From NCBI RefSeq assembly GCF_000812465.1, contig NZ_JWMA01000005.1:1-64000 (forward strand): a stretch of DNA of 64,000 nucleotides, given 5' to 3'. This DNA comes from Cupriavidus sp. IDO (GTDB lineage Bacteria > Pseudomonadota > Gammaproteobacteria > Burkholderiales > Burkholderiaceae). Position 1 is the first letter of the stretch, and each line of letters begins with the position of its first letter. Below the pieces are notes generated by a model, which made no database searches, was not told where the DNA came from, and was given only the letters and a program-made list of their open reading frames with translations. Shown piece by piece: positions 28,067-36,452 of this stretch. The position numbers and the translations under genes are program-made.

Positions 28067-28954
28067 ATGGAGACACCCGACACCGCTGCCGAGGCCGCCC
28101 TCACCGAACAGGTCGTGGCGCGCCTTGCCGGAACGCCCGACCCGCGCCTGAAGACGCTGATGCAGGCACTCGTGCGGCACCTGCATGCCTATGTCCGCGA
28201 AGTGGAGCCGACCGAGGAGGAATGGTTTGCCGCGATCCGCTTCCTGACGGACACCGGCAAGATGTGCGACGGACTGGTGCGGCAGGAATTCATCCTGCTG
28301 TCCGACACGCTGGGCGTGTCGATGCTGGTCGATGCCATCAACCACCGCCACGCCAGCAGCGCCACCGACACCACGGTGTTCGGGCCGTTCTACATTCCCG
28401 GCATGCCGGACCGCGCCTTTGGCGAGAACATGGCGGCCACGGCGGGCACGCCGGCGCTGGTGCACGGCCGCGTCTGCTCGGCCGACGGCACGCCATTGCG
28501 CGACGCCGTGCTCGATATCTGGCAAACCGCGGAAAACGGCATGTACTCCGGACAGGACACCGCCCAGCCGCACGGCAACCTGCGCGGCCGCTACCGCACT
28601 GACGCCGACGGCTACTACGCGATCCGCACCATCGTGCCGGTCTGCTACCCGATTCCCAGCGATGGCCCCGTCGGACGCATGCTTGCGGCCACCAACCGCC
28701 ATCCGTGGCGGCCGGCGCACCTGCATTTCATGATCGATGCCCCCGGCCATCGTACGCTGGTGACGCACCTGTTCAACCAGGGCGATCCGTATCTGGATTC
28801 GGATGCGGTGTTCGGCGTCAAGCCGTCCCTGCAGGTCGCCTACGAGGAACGCGACGCTGGCCATCCGCTGGCCAGCCGCTTCGGCTTCGACGGGCCGTTC
28901 CGTGAAGCGCGCTACGACTTCGTCCTGGAACCCCGCGTCCTGGCACCCCGGTGA
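28067..28954 (+). CDS. hydroxyquinol 1,2-dioxygenase (intradiol)
   Basis: A 295-residue non-heme Fe(III) intradiol dioxygenase. An N-terminal helical dimerisation domain (about 1-100) precedes the catalytic beta-sandwich. The four iron ligands are visible: a Tyr near 160 (AENGMYSG), a Tyr near 194 (VCYPIPSDGPVG) and two His near 218-220 (RPAHLHF). The DGPVG and RHPWRPAHLHF context is typical of hydroxyquinol rather than catechol enzymes. It converts benzene-1,2,4-triol to maleylacetate. The equivalent gene is also present in hap and pnp clusters. Confidence 0.9.
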   Translation: METPDTAAEAALTEQVVARLAGTPDPRLKTLMQALVRHLHAYVREVEPTEEEWFAAIRFLTDTGKMCDGLVRQEFILLSDTLGVSMLVDAINHRHASSATDTTVFGPFYIPGMPDRAFGENMAATAGTPALVHGRVCSADGTPLRDAVLDIWQTAENGMYSGQDTAQPHGNLRGRYRTDADGYYAIRTIVPVCYPIPSDGPVGRMLAATNRHPWRPAHLHFMIDAPGHRTLVTHLFNQGDPYLDSDAVFGVKPSLQVAYEERDAGHPLASRFGFDGPFREARYDFVLEPRVLAPR

Positions 28955-28959
28955 GCGCC

Positions 28960-29271
28960 ATGTCACGCTTCTACGCCATCTTCGCCACCGACAAGCCAGG
29001 CATGCGCGCCGTGCGCGAACGGGTCCGCCCGGCCCATCGCGCCTACCTGCGCACCGCCTCCGACCACAGCGTTTTCGTGCGGCTGGGCGGGCCGACGCTG
29101 GATGCGCGGGACGAGGCCATGAACGGCACGCTGCTGGTGATCGAGGCCGAGCACATCGACGATGTGGAGCGCTTCCTGCGCGGCGACCCTTACACGCACG
29201 CCGGCCTGTTCGAGCGCATCGAGATCCGGCCCTGGGACTGGAGCCTGGGCAACCCCGAGCGGCGCGTCTAG
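28960..29271 (+). CDS. YciI-like protein
   Basis: A 103-residue ferredoxin-like-fold protein of the YCII family, with the conserved His in RPAHRAYL and the GDPYTHAGL segment. Some YciI-like proteins act as isomerases or dehalogenases in aromatic pathways; the role here is unknown. The ATG at 28960 lies five bases after the dioxygenase stop; a GTG at 28951 overlapping that stop is the alternative. The stop is three bases before the Rieske gene, so these genes are tightly coupled. Confidence 0.8.
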   Translation: MSRFYAIFATDKPGMRAVRERVRPAHRAYLRTASDHSVFVRLGGPTLDARDEAMNGTLLVIEAEHIDDVERFLRGDPYTHAGLFERIEIRPWDWSLGNPERRV

Positions 29272-29274
29272 ATC

Positions 29275-29637
29275 ATGAAAGACGCACTGCTCTGTCACCT
29301 GGAGTCCGTACCCGACGGCGGCGCTCACGTATTCGATGCCAGTCAGCCCGGCGGCACGGGCGTGGTGGTGGTTCGCCGCGGCCATGACGCCTGGGCTTAC
29401 CTCAACCGCTGCCCCCACTTCTCGGTCTGCCTGGACTACGAGCCGGGCGAAGTGCTGACCTATGACGGCGAAGTGCTGATGTGCGCCCATCACAGCGCGC
29501 TGTTCCGCTTCGAGGATGGACGCTGCATCGAAGGGCCTTGTGCCGGCGCCACGCTGACGCCGGTCGCGATCCGCGTGGTGGACGGCGAGGTGCGCCTGGC
29601 ACCGTGTAATGCGCCGGGCATCCCGCCGGTTCCCTGA
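29275..29637 (+). CDS. Rieske-type [2Fe-2S] ferredoxin
   Basis: A 120-residue single-domain Rieske protein. The cluster ligands are in NRCPHFS (Cys-x-His) and CAHHSALF (Cys-x-x-His), 47 bases of context consistent with a soluble ferredoxin. No oxygenase that would need a Rieske electron donor is encoded nearby. By analogy with ferredoxins that rescue oxidised Fe in extradiol dioxygenases, it may re-reduce the iron of the hydroquinone dioxygenase; this is inference. Hap clusters also carry a ferredoxin gene at this end. Confidence 0.88.
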   Translation: MKDALLCHLESVPDGGAHVFDASQPGGTGVVVVRRGHDAWAYLNRCPHFSVCLDYEPGEVLTYDGEVLMCAHHSALFRFEDGRCIEGPCAGATLTPVAIRVVDGEVRLAPCNAPGIPPVP

Positions 29638-29704
29638 GCGGCACGACACGCAACGATCCGCAGCAAGAGGCCATCCGCCTCGCAACACGGCGCCGGCGCA
29701 ACCG

Positions 29705-29726
29705 GCTCCGCAGGGGGAGCTTTTTT
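29705..29726 (+). terminator. rho-independent terminator between catabolic and transport genes
   Basis: GCTCC (29705-29709), loop GCAGGG, GGAGC (29716-29720), six T (29721-29726). The stem is short, so it may be partial, but it separates the Rieske gene from the importer genes within one strand. Confidence 0.65.
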
Positions 29727-29755
29727 CCTCATTACAACGACAGGAGACAGGAACC

Positions 29756-31054
29756 ATGGACGCGCATCATTTCAACGGCAGGCGCCGCACGCTCGTGAAG
29801 CTCGCGGCGGGCGGCGCACTCGCAGCCACCGCCCCGATATTCTCGCCGCTGGTGCGGGCGGCCGGGTCCCGCACGCTGAAGATTGGCTACGTCTCGCCGC
29901 AAACCGGGCCGCTGGCGCCGTTCGGCGAGGCCGACCGCTTCATCATCCAGCAGATGCAGGCCGCGCTGAAGAACGGCACGACCGTGGGCGGCAAGACCTA
30001 CCCGGTCAGCATCGTGGTGAAAGACAGCCAGTCGAACCCCAACCGCGCGGGCGAGGTGGCGAGCGACCTGATCCTGAAGGACAAGGTCGACATCATGCTG
30101 GTCTCCGGCACGCCCGAGACCGCCAACCCGGTGTGCGATGCCTGCGAACTGAACGAAACGCCGTGCGTGTCCACCGTGGTGCCGTGGCAGCCGTGGTTCT
30201 TCGGCCGCAAGGGCGATCCGAAGAAGGGCTTCAACTTTACCTACCACTTCTTCTGGGGGCTGGAAGATGTCATCAGCGTCTACACCGCCATGTGGCAGTC
30301 GGTGCAGACCAACAAGGCGGTCGGCGGGCTGTTTCCGAATGACGGCGATGGCAATGCCTGGGGCGATGCCAGGGTGGGCTTTCCGCCGGTACTGGCGCAG
30401 AAGGGATTCACGCTCAAGGTTCCCGGCCGCTTCCAGAGCATGACGCAGGACTTCTCCGCGCAGATCGCGGCGTTCCGGCAGGCCAATGCGCAGATCATCA
30501 CAGGCGTGGTGATTCCGCCCGACGCCAGGAACTTCCTGGTGCAGGCACGCCAGCAAGGCTTCCGGCCCAAGGTGATATCGATCGGCAAGGCATTGCTGTT
30601 CCCGAGTGCCATCGAAGCGCTGGGCGAACTGGGCGACGGCCTGACCACCGAGGTCTGGTGGTCCCCGTCCCACCCGTTCAAGTCTTCGGTCACGGGCCAG
30701 TCGGCGCAGCAGCTCGCCGCCGACTACGAGAAGGCCACCGGCAAGCAGTGGACGCAGCCGCTCGGCTTTGCCCATGCGCTCTTCGAGGTGGCCGTCGATA
30801 CGTTCCGGCGCACCAAGGACATCGACTCCAATATCGCGGTGCGCGACGCGCTGGCGGCGACACGCGTGAACACCATCGTCGGCAACGTCGCATGGGGAAC
30901 CGGGCCAGTCAGGAACGTCGCCAAGACACCGCTGGCGGGCGGGCAATGGGTCATGGGCCAGAAGGGCCAGAAGCACAAGTTCGACCTGGCCATCGTCAGC
31001 AACCAGCTCGCGCCCGGGGTGCCGCTGAGCGGCCCGCTCAGGCTGATTGGCTGA
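29756..31054 (+). CDS. branched-chain-amino-acid-type ABC transporter substrate-binding protein
   Basis: A 432-residue periplasmic binding protein of the LivJ/Peripla_BP_6 type, with a Tat-like or long Sec signal (RRRTLVKLAAGG ... VRAA) and the KIGYVSPQTGPLAPFGEAD start of the mature part. The ATG at 29756 has a CAGGAGA site. It leads a complete ABC cassette. Such HAAT-family importers take amino acids but also aromatic acids and amides; the adjacent pathway suggests an aromatic substrate for this one. Confidence 0.9.
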   Translation: MDAHHFNGRRRTLVKLAAGGALAATAPIFSPLVRAAGSRTLKIGYVSPQTGPLAPFGEADRFIIQQMQAALKNGTTVGGKTYPVSIVVKDSQSNPNRAGEVASDLILKDKVDIMLVSGTPETANPVCDACELNETPCVSTVVPWQPWFFGRKGDPKKGFNFTYHFFWGLEDVISVYTAMWQSVQTNKAVGGLFPNDGDGNAWGDARVGFPPVLAQKGFTLKVPGRFQSMTQDFSAQIAAFRQANAQIITGVVIPPDARNFLVQARQQGFRPKVISIGKALLFPSAIEALGELGDGLTTEVWWSPSHPFKSSVTGQSAQQLAADYEKATGKQWTQPLGFAHALFEVAVDTFRRTKDIDSNIAVRDALAATRVNTIVGNVAWGTGPVRNVAKTPLAGGQWVMGQKGQKHKFDLAIVSNQLAPGVPLSGPLRLIG

Positions 31055-31070
31055 GCACGGGAGCCGGATC

Positions 31071-31793
31071 ATGAGTCATGTGCTGCAACTTGACCGGGTA
31101 TCCAGAAGCTTTGGCGCGCTGAAGGTCACTGACGACATCAGCCTCAGCGTCGAAGCGGGCGAAACCTACGGCATCCTCGGCCCGAACGGGGCGGGCAAGA
31201 CCACGCTGTTCAACCTGATCAGCGGCGATATCCGCCCCGACCAGGGCACCGTGTACTTCGACGGCGCGGATATCGGCCACCTGCCGCCGCACCGGCGCTG
31301 CGTGGCCGGCATCGGCCGCTCGTACCAGGTGCCGCGCCCCTTTGGCGGCATGACTGTGTTCGAGAACCTGCTGGTGGCGGCCACCTTTGGCGGCCAGAAG
31401 CCGGAACGCGACGCCTACGGCATCTGCGTGGACGTGCTGGCGCGCACCGGGCTGAAGCCCCGGGCCAACAGCCTGGCCGGCAGCCTGACGCTGCTCGACC
31501 GCAAGCGGCTGGAACTGGCGCGCGCGCTGGCCACGCAACCCCGGCTGCTGCTGCTCGACGAGATCGCGGGCGGCCTGACGGAGCCGGAGACCCGCCAGCT
31601 GGTTGATGAAATCCGCCAGGTGAAGGCGGCAGGCGTCACCATCGTCTGGATCGAGCATGTCGTGCACGCGCTGCTGGCCGTGGCCGACCGCCTGCTGGTG
31701 ATCAACTTCGGCAAGAAGCTGGCCGAAGGCGCGCCGGGCGCCGTCATGGACAACCCCGAGGTCCGGCGCGTCTACCTTGGCCTGGAGGCCTGA
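31071..31793 (+). CDS. ABC transporter ATP-binding protein (LivG-type)
   Basis: A 240-residue ATPase with Walker A GPNGAGKTT and Walker B LLLLDEIAGGL, and the LivG-like PFGGMTVFENLLVAA segment. The LSGGQ signature region is degenerate (GSLTLLDRKRLELARAL), as common in LivG proteins. ATG 31071 is preferred over an upstream in-frame start at 31047 because of a GGAG site. It pairs with the LivF-type ATPase three bases downstream to energise uptake. Confidence 0.9.
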   Translation: MSHVLQLDRVSRSFGALKVTDDISLSVEAGETYGILGPNGAGKTTLFNLISGDIRPDQGTVYFDGADIGHLPPHRRCVAGIGRSYQVPRPFGGMTVFENLLVAATFGGQKPERDAYGICVDVLARTGLKPRANSLAGSLTLLDRKRLELARALATQPRLLLLDEIAGGLTEPETRQLVDEIRQVKAAGVTIVWIEHVVHALLAVADRLLVINFGKKLAEGAPGAVMDNPEVRRVYLGLEA

Positions 31794-31795
31794 CC

Positions 31796-32503
31796 ATGAA
31801 CACACTGCTGCAAACCCGGAACCTGGCCGCCGGCTATGGCGACTTCCGGGCGCTGTTCGGCATCGACGTCACCGTTGGCGCCGGCGAAGTCGTTGCGCTG
31901 ATCGGCGCCAACGGCGCCGGCAAGTCGACATTCCTGAAGACCATCGTCGGCCTGCTGCCGCCGGCTTCCGGCCAGATCCTCTACAAGGGCGAGCCGATCG
32001 GCGGATTGCCTGCGTCGAAAATCGTCGGCAAGGGCATCGCCCTGGTGCCGGAGGGCCGGCGCCTGTTCTCCAGCCTGAGCGTGGAAGAGAACTTGCTGCT
32101 CGGCGCCTACAGCGGCCGGCCCGGGCGCTGGGACCTCGACACAGTGCTAGGCCTGTTCCCGGCCCTGCGTGAGCGGCGCCATCATCCGGCCACTGCGCTG
32201 TCCGGCGGACAGCAGCAGATGGTGGCGATCGGCCGGGCGCTGATGAGCAACCCCGAGCTGCTGATGTGCGACGAGCTGTCCCTCGGCCTCGCGCCCGTGA
32301 TCGTGCGCGAGATCTACGCGGCATTGCCCGCCATCGTCGCCGGCGGCATGAGCGCTGTCATCGTCGAGCAGGACGTGCGGCTGGCGCGCCAGGTTTCGTC
32401 GCGCTTCTACTGCTTCCAGGAAGGCCGCGTGAGCCTCGAGGGCGAATCGGCCGCCGCTTCCGACGAGGCGATTACCGAGGCCTATTTCGGAGTCCACGCA
32501 TGA
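31796..32503 (+). CDS. ABC transporter ATP-binding protein (LivF-type)
   Basis: A 235-residue ATPase: Walker A GANGAGKST, signature LSGGQQQMVAIGRALM, Walker B LLMCDELSLGLAP. The Q-loop region LVPEGRRLFSSLSVEENLLLGA is typical of LivF. Its stop overlaps the start of the permease gene by four bases (ATGA). Confidence 0.92.
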   Translation: MNTLLQTRNLAAGYGDFRALFGIDVTVGAGEVVALIGANGAGKSTFLKTIVGLLPPASGQILYKGEPIGGLPASKIVGKGIALVPEGRRLFSSLSVEENLLLGAYSGRPGRWDLDTVLGLFPALRERRHHPATALSGGQQQMVAIGRALMSNPELLMCDELSLGLAPVIVREIYAALPAIVAGGMSAVIVEQDVRLARQVSSRFYCFQEGRVSLEGESAAASDEAITEAYFGVHA

Positions 32504-33366
32504 ATACGCTCCTCAACATCCTGACCCAGGGCGTGCTGCTCGGTGCGCTGTATGCGCTCTTTGCGATGGGGCAGTCGCTGGTGTTCGGCGTCATGCGCCT
32601 GACCAATATCGCGCACGGCGACTTTATCGTGCTGCTGGTGTTCGTGCTGTTTGCCCTGACAGGCATCGCGCACCTGCCGCTGGCGGTGGCGATCGCACTG
32701 CTGGTGGTCATCGCGTTCGGCGTCGGCTACGTGCTGCAGTATGGCTTGCTGAACCGCGTCAGCAGCCGTGACCCGTTGCCATCGCTGATGGTGACATTCG
32801 GCCTGTCGATCGTGATCCAGAACGTGCTGCAGGAGCTGTTCTCGGCGGATCCGCGTTCGGTCGGCACCAGCGGCTTCGAGTCGCAAAGCCTGCTGCTGCC
32901 CGGCGGCATCAGCGTCGGCTACCTGCCTCTGCTCACGCTGCTGGCGACGGTTGCAATCACCTTCGCGCTGCAGTGGCTGTTCGGCAGGACGGCGCTCGGG
33001 CGGGCGTTCCGCGCCACCTCCGACGACCGCGAGATCGTGCAGCTGATGGGCGTATCGCATCGGCGCACCTATGCGCTCGCGATGGGTGTGGCCTTTGTGC
33101 TGATTGCCGTGGCGGCAGCGCTGTACGCCACGCGCACCGCGGTCTCGCCATCCGATGGCCCGGCCCTGCTGCTGTACGCGTTCGAGGCCGTGATCATCGG
33201 TGGCATGGGCTCGTTCTGGGGCACCTTCCTGGGCGGCATCGCGCTGGGCGTAGCGCAGCAGGCCGGCTTCTATTTCGATCCCGGCTGGGGCATCTGGCTG
33301 GGCCACGTCATGTTCCTGGCGGTGCTGGTGGCAAGGCCCCAGGGCTTCCTGCCCAGGACCGCGTAG
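32500..33366 (+). CDS. ABC transporter permease (LivH-type)
   Basis: A 288-residue inner-membrane permease with about eight hydrophobic helices. The LivH-like elements are FGVMRLTNIAHGDF near the N-terminus and the YAFEAVIIGGMGSFWGTFLGG cytoplasmic loop. ATG 32500 overlaps the preceding ATPase stop; the open frame continues upstream inside that gene without meaning. It forms the membrane channel with the LivM-type subunit. Confidence 0.92.
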   Translation: MNTLLNILTQGVLLGALYALFAMGQSLVFGVMRLTNIAHGDFIVLLVFVLFALTGIAHLPLAVAIALLVVIAFGVGYVLQYGLLNRVSSRDPLPSLMVTFGLSIVIQNVLQELFSADPRSVGTSGFESQSLLLPGGISVGYLPLLTLLATVAITFALQWLFGRTALGRAFRATSDDREIVQLMGVSHRRTYALAMGVAFVLIAVAAALYATRTAVSPSDGPALLLYAFEAVIIGGMGSFWGTFLGGIALGVAQQAGFYFDPGWGIWLGHVMFLAVLVARPQGFLPRTA

Positions 33367-33394
33367 TGATACCCGATACCCGAGAGGCACTGAA

Positions 33395-34510
33395 ATGGCA
33401 GAACCTGCAAACCGCCCCGTGCACGGCTTTGAAGTGCACCGCACCACCCGTGCCAGCAAGGTGGCGATGCTTGCCCTGCTGCTGGCAGCGGTGGTCATCG
33501 CCAGCACACCTTACTGGGCCGGTCGCGATACCCTGCGCGACTTCACGCAGATCGCGTCGTACCTGATCTTCGCGATGATGTGGAACCTGCTTGCCGGCTA
33601 CGGCGGCATGGTGTCGATCGGCCAGCAGGCGTTCTTCGGCATCGGCGGCTACGCGATGCTAGTGCTGGCCAACTTCTGCGGCGTGTCGCCGTTCCTGGCG
33701 GTGCCACTGGGGGCAGGCGTGGCGATGCTGATCGCCGTACCTCTATCGCGCATCGCATTCCGGCTCGATGGCGGCTACTTCGCGGTGGGAACGTGGGTGA
33801 TCGCGGAAGTCTTCCGGCTTGGCGTGGCCAATGTTTCCGCACTGGGCGGCGGGTCGGGCACCAGCCTGACGGCGCTGCAGGGTATCCCGCGCGCGACGCG
33901 CGAGTCGCTCACGCTTTGGCTGGCGCTGGCCGCGGTTGCAGGCAGCATCGCCCTGCTCTATTGGTTCCTGCGCGCAAAGCCCGGACTGGCGCTGACCGCG
34001 ATGCGCGACAACGCCGTGGCAGCCGGCAGCCAGGGGGTCGACGTGCGCCGCGTGCGGCTCGCGGTGTACCTCGTCGCCGCCGCCGGCACCGCGTTCGCCG
34101 GCGGCCTGTACTTCCTCGGCAACCTGCGGATTTCGCCCGACGCTGCGTTCTCGGTGAACTGGACGGCGTTCGGCATCTTCATCGTGCTGATCGGCGGGCT
34201 GGGCACGCTCGAAGGGCCCATCATCGGCGCGCTGCTGTTCTTCCTGCTGAACAAATACCTGTCGGACTTTGGCACGTGGTACCTGATCGGGCTGGGCATC
34301 GTGGCCATTGCCGTGGCGATGTATTTTCCCGGCGGCATCTGGGGCTACCTGTCGCAGCGCTTCGGCCTGCAGTTGTTCCCGGTGGGGAGGCGGGTGGTGT
34401 TTGCCGGCGATGGTCCGGCTGAAGGGGCAGCCGTGCAGGAAGAGGGCCGCAACGGACACGCCGCGAGCGCGCTGATTGACGGCGCTGCCCCACACCACAC
34501 CGCTGGTTAA
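33395..34510 (+). CDS. ABC transporter permease (LivM-type)
   Basis: A 371-residue permease with about nine to ten membrane helices and LivM-type motifs: NLLAGYGGMVSIGQQAFFGIGGYA and, near the C-terminus, GGLGTLEGPIIGALLFF. A roughly 45-residue hydrophilic tail follows the last helix. It is the last gene of the five-gene importer. No terminator was found after it; the next 375 bases contain a long hairpin element. Confidence 0.92.
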   Translation: MAEPANRPVHGFEVHRTTRASKVAMLALLLAAVVIASTPYWAGRDTLRDFTQIASYLIFAMMWNLLAGYGGMVSIGQQAFFGIGGYAMLVLANFCGVSPFLAVPLGAGVAMLIAVPLSRIAFRLDGGYFAVGTWVIAEVFRLGVANVSALGGGSGTSLTALQGIPRATRESLTLWLALAAVAGSIALLYWFLRAKPGLALTAMRDNAVAAGSQGVDVRRVRLAVYLVAAAGTAFAGGLYFLGNLRISPDAAFSVNWTAFGIFIVLIGGLGTLEGPIIGALLFFLLNKYLSDFGTWYLIGLGIVAIAVAMYFPGGIWGYLSQRFGLQLFPVGRRVVFAGDGPAEGAAVQEEGRNGHAASALIDGAAPHHTAG

Positions 34511-34756
34511 TCAGCTTGCCTTTCCGGTGAAACCTCATAGTTTACAGATTATTACTAGGCGGAGTTCGCTGATCCACAACCGGCAAGGCATGTTTCAAGG
34601 CTGTGGACATTGTGAGCACCGGAGAGGAGCTGGGCAAACGCGCGTGCAGTGGTGGTTGCCGGACAGCCGATCGGCAGTTAAGTTGTCCGTGACGCCATAC
34701 AACCGTTTCTCACTTCATTGGCGTCCTGATTGGCGCGAACAGCTGGGGCACTGAGC

Positions 34757-34864
34757 GACGCTATCAAAATGATTCTGGCGTCGTTGCGCGGCCTTGCCGT
34801 ACTACTTGTACTGTCTGCGGCCGCGCGCCTAGCCAGAACCGCTTCGCTTCATTTTGATAGCGTC
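34757..34864. repeat. 108-bp hairpin element with 16-bp perfect terminal inverted repeats
   Basis: GACGCTATCAAAATGA (34757-34772) is exactly inverted at 34849-34864. Inside, TTCTGGC (34773-34779) pairs with GCCAGAA (34832-34838), and GCGCGGCC (34786-34793) pairs with GGCCGCGC (34819-34826). The whole 108 bases can fold into one interrupted stem. No target-site duplication is visible at the edges. It lies 23 bases before the start of the esterase gene and could be a MITE-like element, a leader structure or a regulatory RNA. Confidence 0.7.
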
Positions 34865-34886
34865 TCTAACCACCTGGGGCGCTCCC

Positions 34887-35933
34887 ATGAATGCACGCCA
34901 ATACTCCCTCGCCGGCTACGTCCGCTCTGGACTACTTTGTGTCGCAGTGACGCTGTTCGCCGCCTGTGGCGGTTCGGGTGACGACGGCAAACCGGCAACC
35001 AAACCGCCCCTCAGTTTCCAGGTGGTGTCGTTTGGCGACAGCATCTCTGATGTAGGAACCTATGCACCCGTGGCGCAAGTGGTCGGCGGCGGCCGTTTCA
35101 CCACCAATCCTGGACAGGTGTGGGCCCAGGATGTCGCGAACTTCTTTGGCGGAACGCTGACCGCTGCGCAGACCGGTGGCTATGGCGTGTCGGTGCAAAA
35201 TCACGCCGACGGACTGGGATACGCCCAAGGCGGCGCCCGTGTCACGGACCCCAACGGCATCAGTTTCAAGCCGAACGGACTTGGCGCGTTGACGGTCCCG
35301 ATTGTGACGCAGCTGCAGAACCACCTTTCCGCGCACGGCAACTTCAGCGACGGGCAGCTTGTCCTTGTCCAGGGAGGCGGCAGCGACATCCTGATCCACG
35401 CCGAGGCGGTGGTGGCAGGAAGCGAGGCGCCAGCTGACGCGAATCAGGCGGTGACTGTGGCCGCGCAGCAACTGGCGGCGATCACCGCAAAGATCCTCGC
35501 ATCCGGCGCAAAGCACATAGTTGTCTCGAACGTTGGAAATATCGCCATGTCGCCGCGCGGCGTCAACAACGCTGCGCTTGGCACCGTTCTCACGGGGCTG
35601 ACGTCAACCTTCAATTCAGCGTTGATGAACGCGCTCCAGGCTATGGGCATCCAGAACCAGGTCATCAGCGTCGACCAGTTCGCCTTCATCAATGATGTCC
35701 TCGCCAATTTCAAGGCGAAGGGGTTCCTGGTCAGCAATACCGGGACCGGATGCAACCTGCAGCTGCTGTCGAAGGAGATCGAAGTGAGCTCACTCTTTTG
35801 CTCACCTAAGACCTACACCGTGCCGGACGCCGATCAGACCTACATGTTTGCCGATGAGGTGCACCCGACGACGCATCTCCACGCGTTGTTTGCGACCCTG
35901 GTAGAGCAGGCAGTGCAGGCGGCGAATAAATAA
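34887..35933 (+). CDS. SGNH/GDSL-family esterase lipoprotein
   Basis: A 348-residue exported hydrolase. The start at 34887 gives a lipoprotein signal with lipobox LFAAC, so it is probably lipid-anchored to the cell envelope. Block I is SFGDSISDVG with the catalytic Ser, and block V is DEVHPTTHLH with the Asp and His. The fold and GDSL motif indicate carboxyl-ester hydrolysis; the substrate is unknown. An in-frame TTG at 34854 inside the hairpin element is a less likely start. Codon use is slightly less GC-biased than neighbours. Confidence 0.85.
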   Translation: MNARQYSLAGYVRSGLLCVAVTLFAACGGSGDDGKPATKPPLSFQVVSFGDSISDVGTYAPVAQVVGGGRFTTNPGQVWAQDVANFFGGTLTAAQTGGYGVSVQNHADGLGYAQGGARVTDPNGISFKPNGLGALTVPIVTQLQNHLSAHGNFSDGQLVLVQGGGSDILIHAEAVVAGSEAPADANQAVTVAAQQLAAITAKILASGAKHIVVSNVGNIAMSPRGVNNAALGTVLTGLTSTFNSALMNALQAMGIQNQVISVDQFAFINDVLANFKAKGFLVSNTGTGCNLQLLSKEIEVSSLFCSPKTYTVPDADQTYMFADEVHPTTHLHALFATLVEQAVQAANK

Positions 35934-36014
35934 GCGGCCAGATGGCCTCCGCTCGTGCCAGGCCCGAGCTTCCGCCTGCGCGACCTCAAGACCTGGTAGC
36001 AAAGATGGAATGCG

Positions 36015-36068
36015 GCAGGACCTGTCGCCTCAACCACCAGCCATGGCAATCGAGACGACAGGTCCTGC
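36015..36068. repeat. 13-bp perfect inverted repeat between convergent genes
   Basis: GCAGGACCTGTCG (36015-36027) and CGACAGGTCCTGC (36056-36068) with a 28-base loop, between the esterase and the MXKDX-repeat gene. No T-run follows on either strand. It may terminate both transcripts or be a remnant of a mobile element. Confidence 0.6.
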
Positions 36069-36104
36069 GTCAGCGTGAGAGCGCGTGAGCGGCCTGCAAG
36101 GCGC

Positions 36105-36389
36105 TCAGTACTGCTTCGTGGGCTCCTTACCCATGGTGTCCTTGTCCATGGAGTCCTTGCCCATCGAGTCCTTGCTCATCCCCCCCTTCTTCTCCGGCAT
36201 CTTCTTGGCGTGGCTCTTGCTCATCTTGTCCTTTGCCATGTCGTCCTTGCCCATGGTGTCTTTCGCCATGCTGCCACTCTGCCCCATGGCATCCTTTCCC
36301 ATCTCGTCCTTCTTCATCGTGTCCTGTGCCAGTGCATTGCCGGCCAGCAGCATGCCGGCGGAAATCAGCAAAACCAGACGCTTGTTCAT
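36105..36389 (-). CDS. pentapeptide MXKDX repeat protein
   Basis: A 94-residue exported protein: a signal peptide (residues 1-22, ending NALA) followed by tandem five-residue units of the form Met-x-Lys-Asp-x (for example MGKDS, MDKDT) up to the C-terminus. This matches the MXKDX family known in Burkholderiales, whose function is unknown. The mature part is rich in Lys, Asp and Met and probably disordered; metal binding is possible. It lies last in a three-gene minus-strand set with a molybdoenzyme and a cytochrome b. Confidence 0.88.
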   Translation of the reverse strand: MNKRLVLLISAGMLLAGNALAQDTMKKDEMGKDAMGQSGSMAKDTMGKDDMAKDKMSKSHAKKMPEKKGGMSKDSMGKDSMDKDTMGKEPTKQY

Positions 36390-36452
36390 AGTGTTCTCCT
36401 TGGTCAGATAAGTAAGATTCCGGCGGAATACCGGTCAGGTACAGGTAGATGC

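Noticed and set aside
26558..28966. 802-codon minus-strand open frame opposite the dehydrogenase and reductase genes
   Set aside because: It overlaps three well-supported plus-strand genes, has His/Arg/Gly-rich composition typical of antisense frames in GC-rich DNA, and matches no family.
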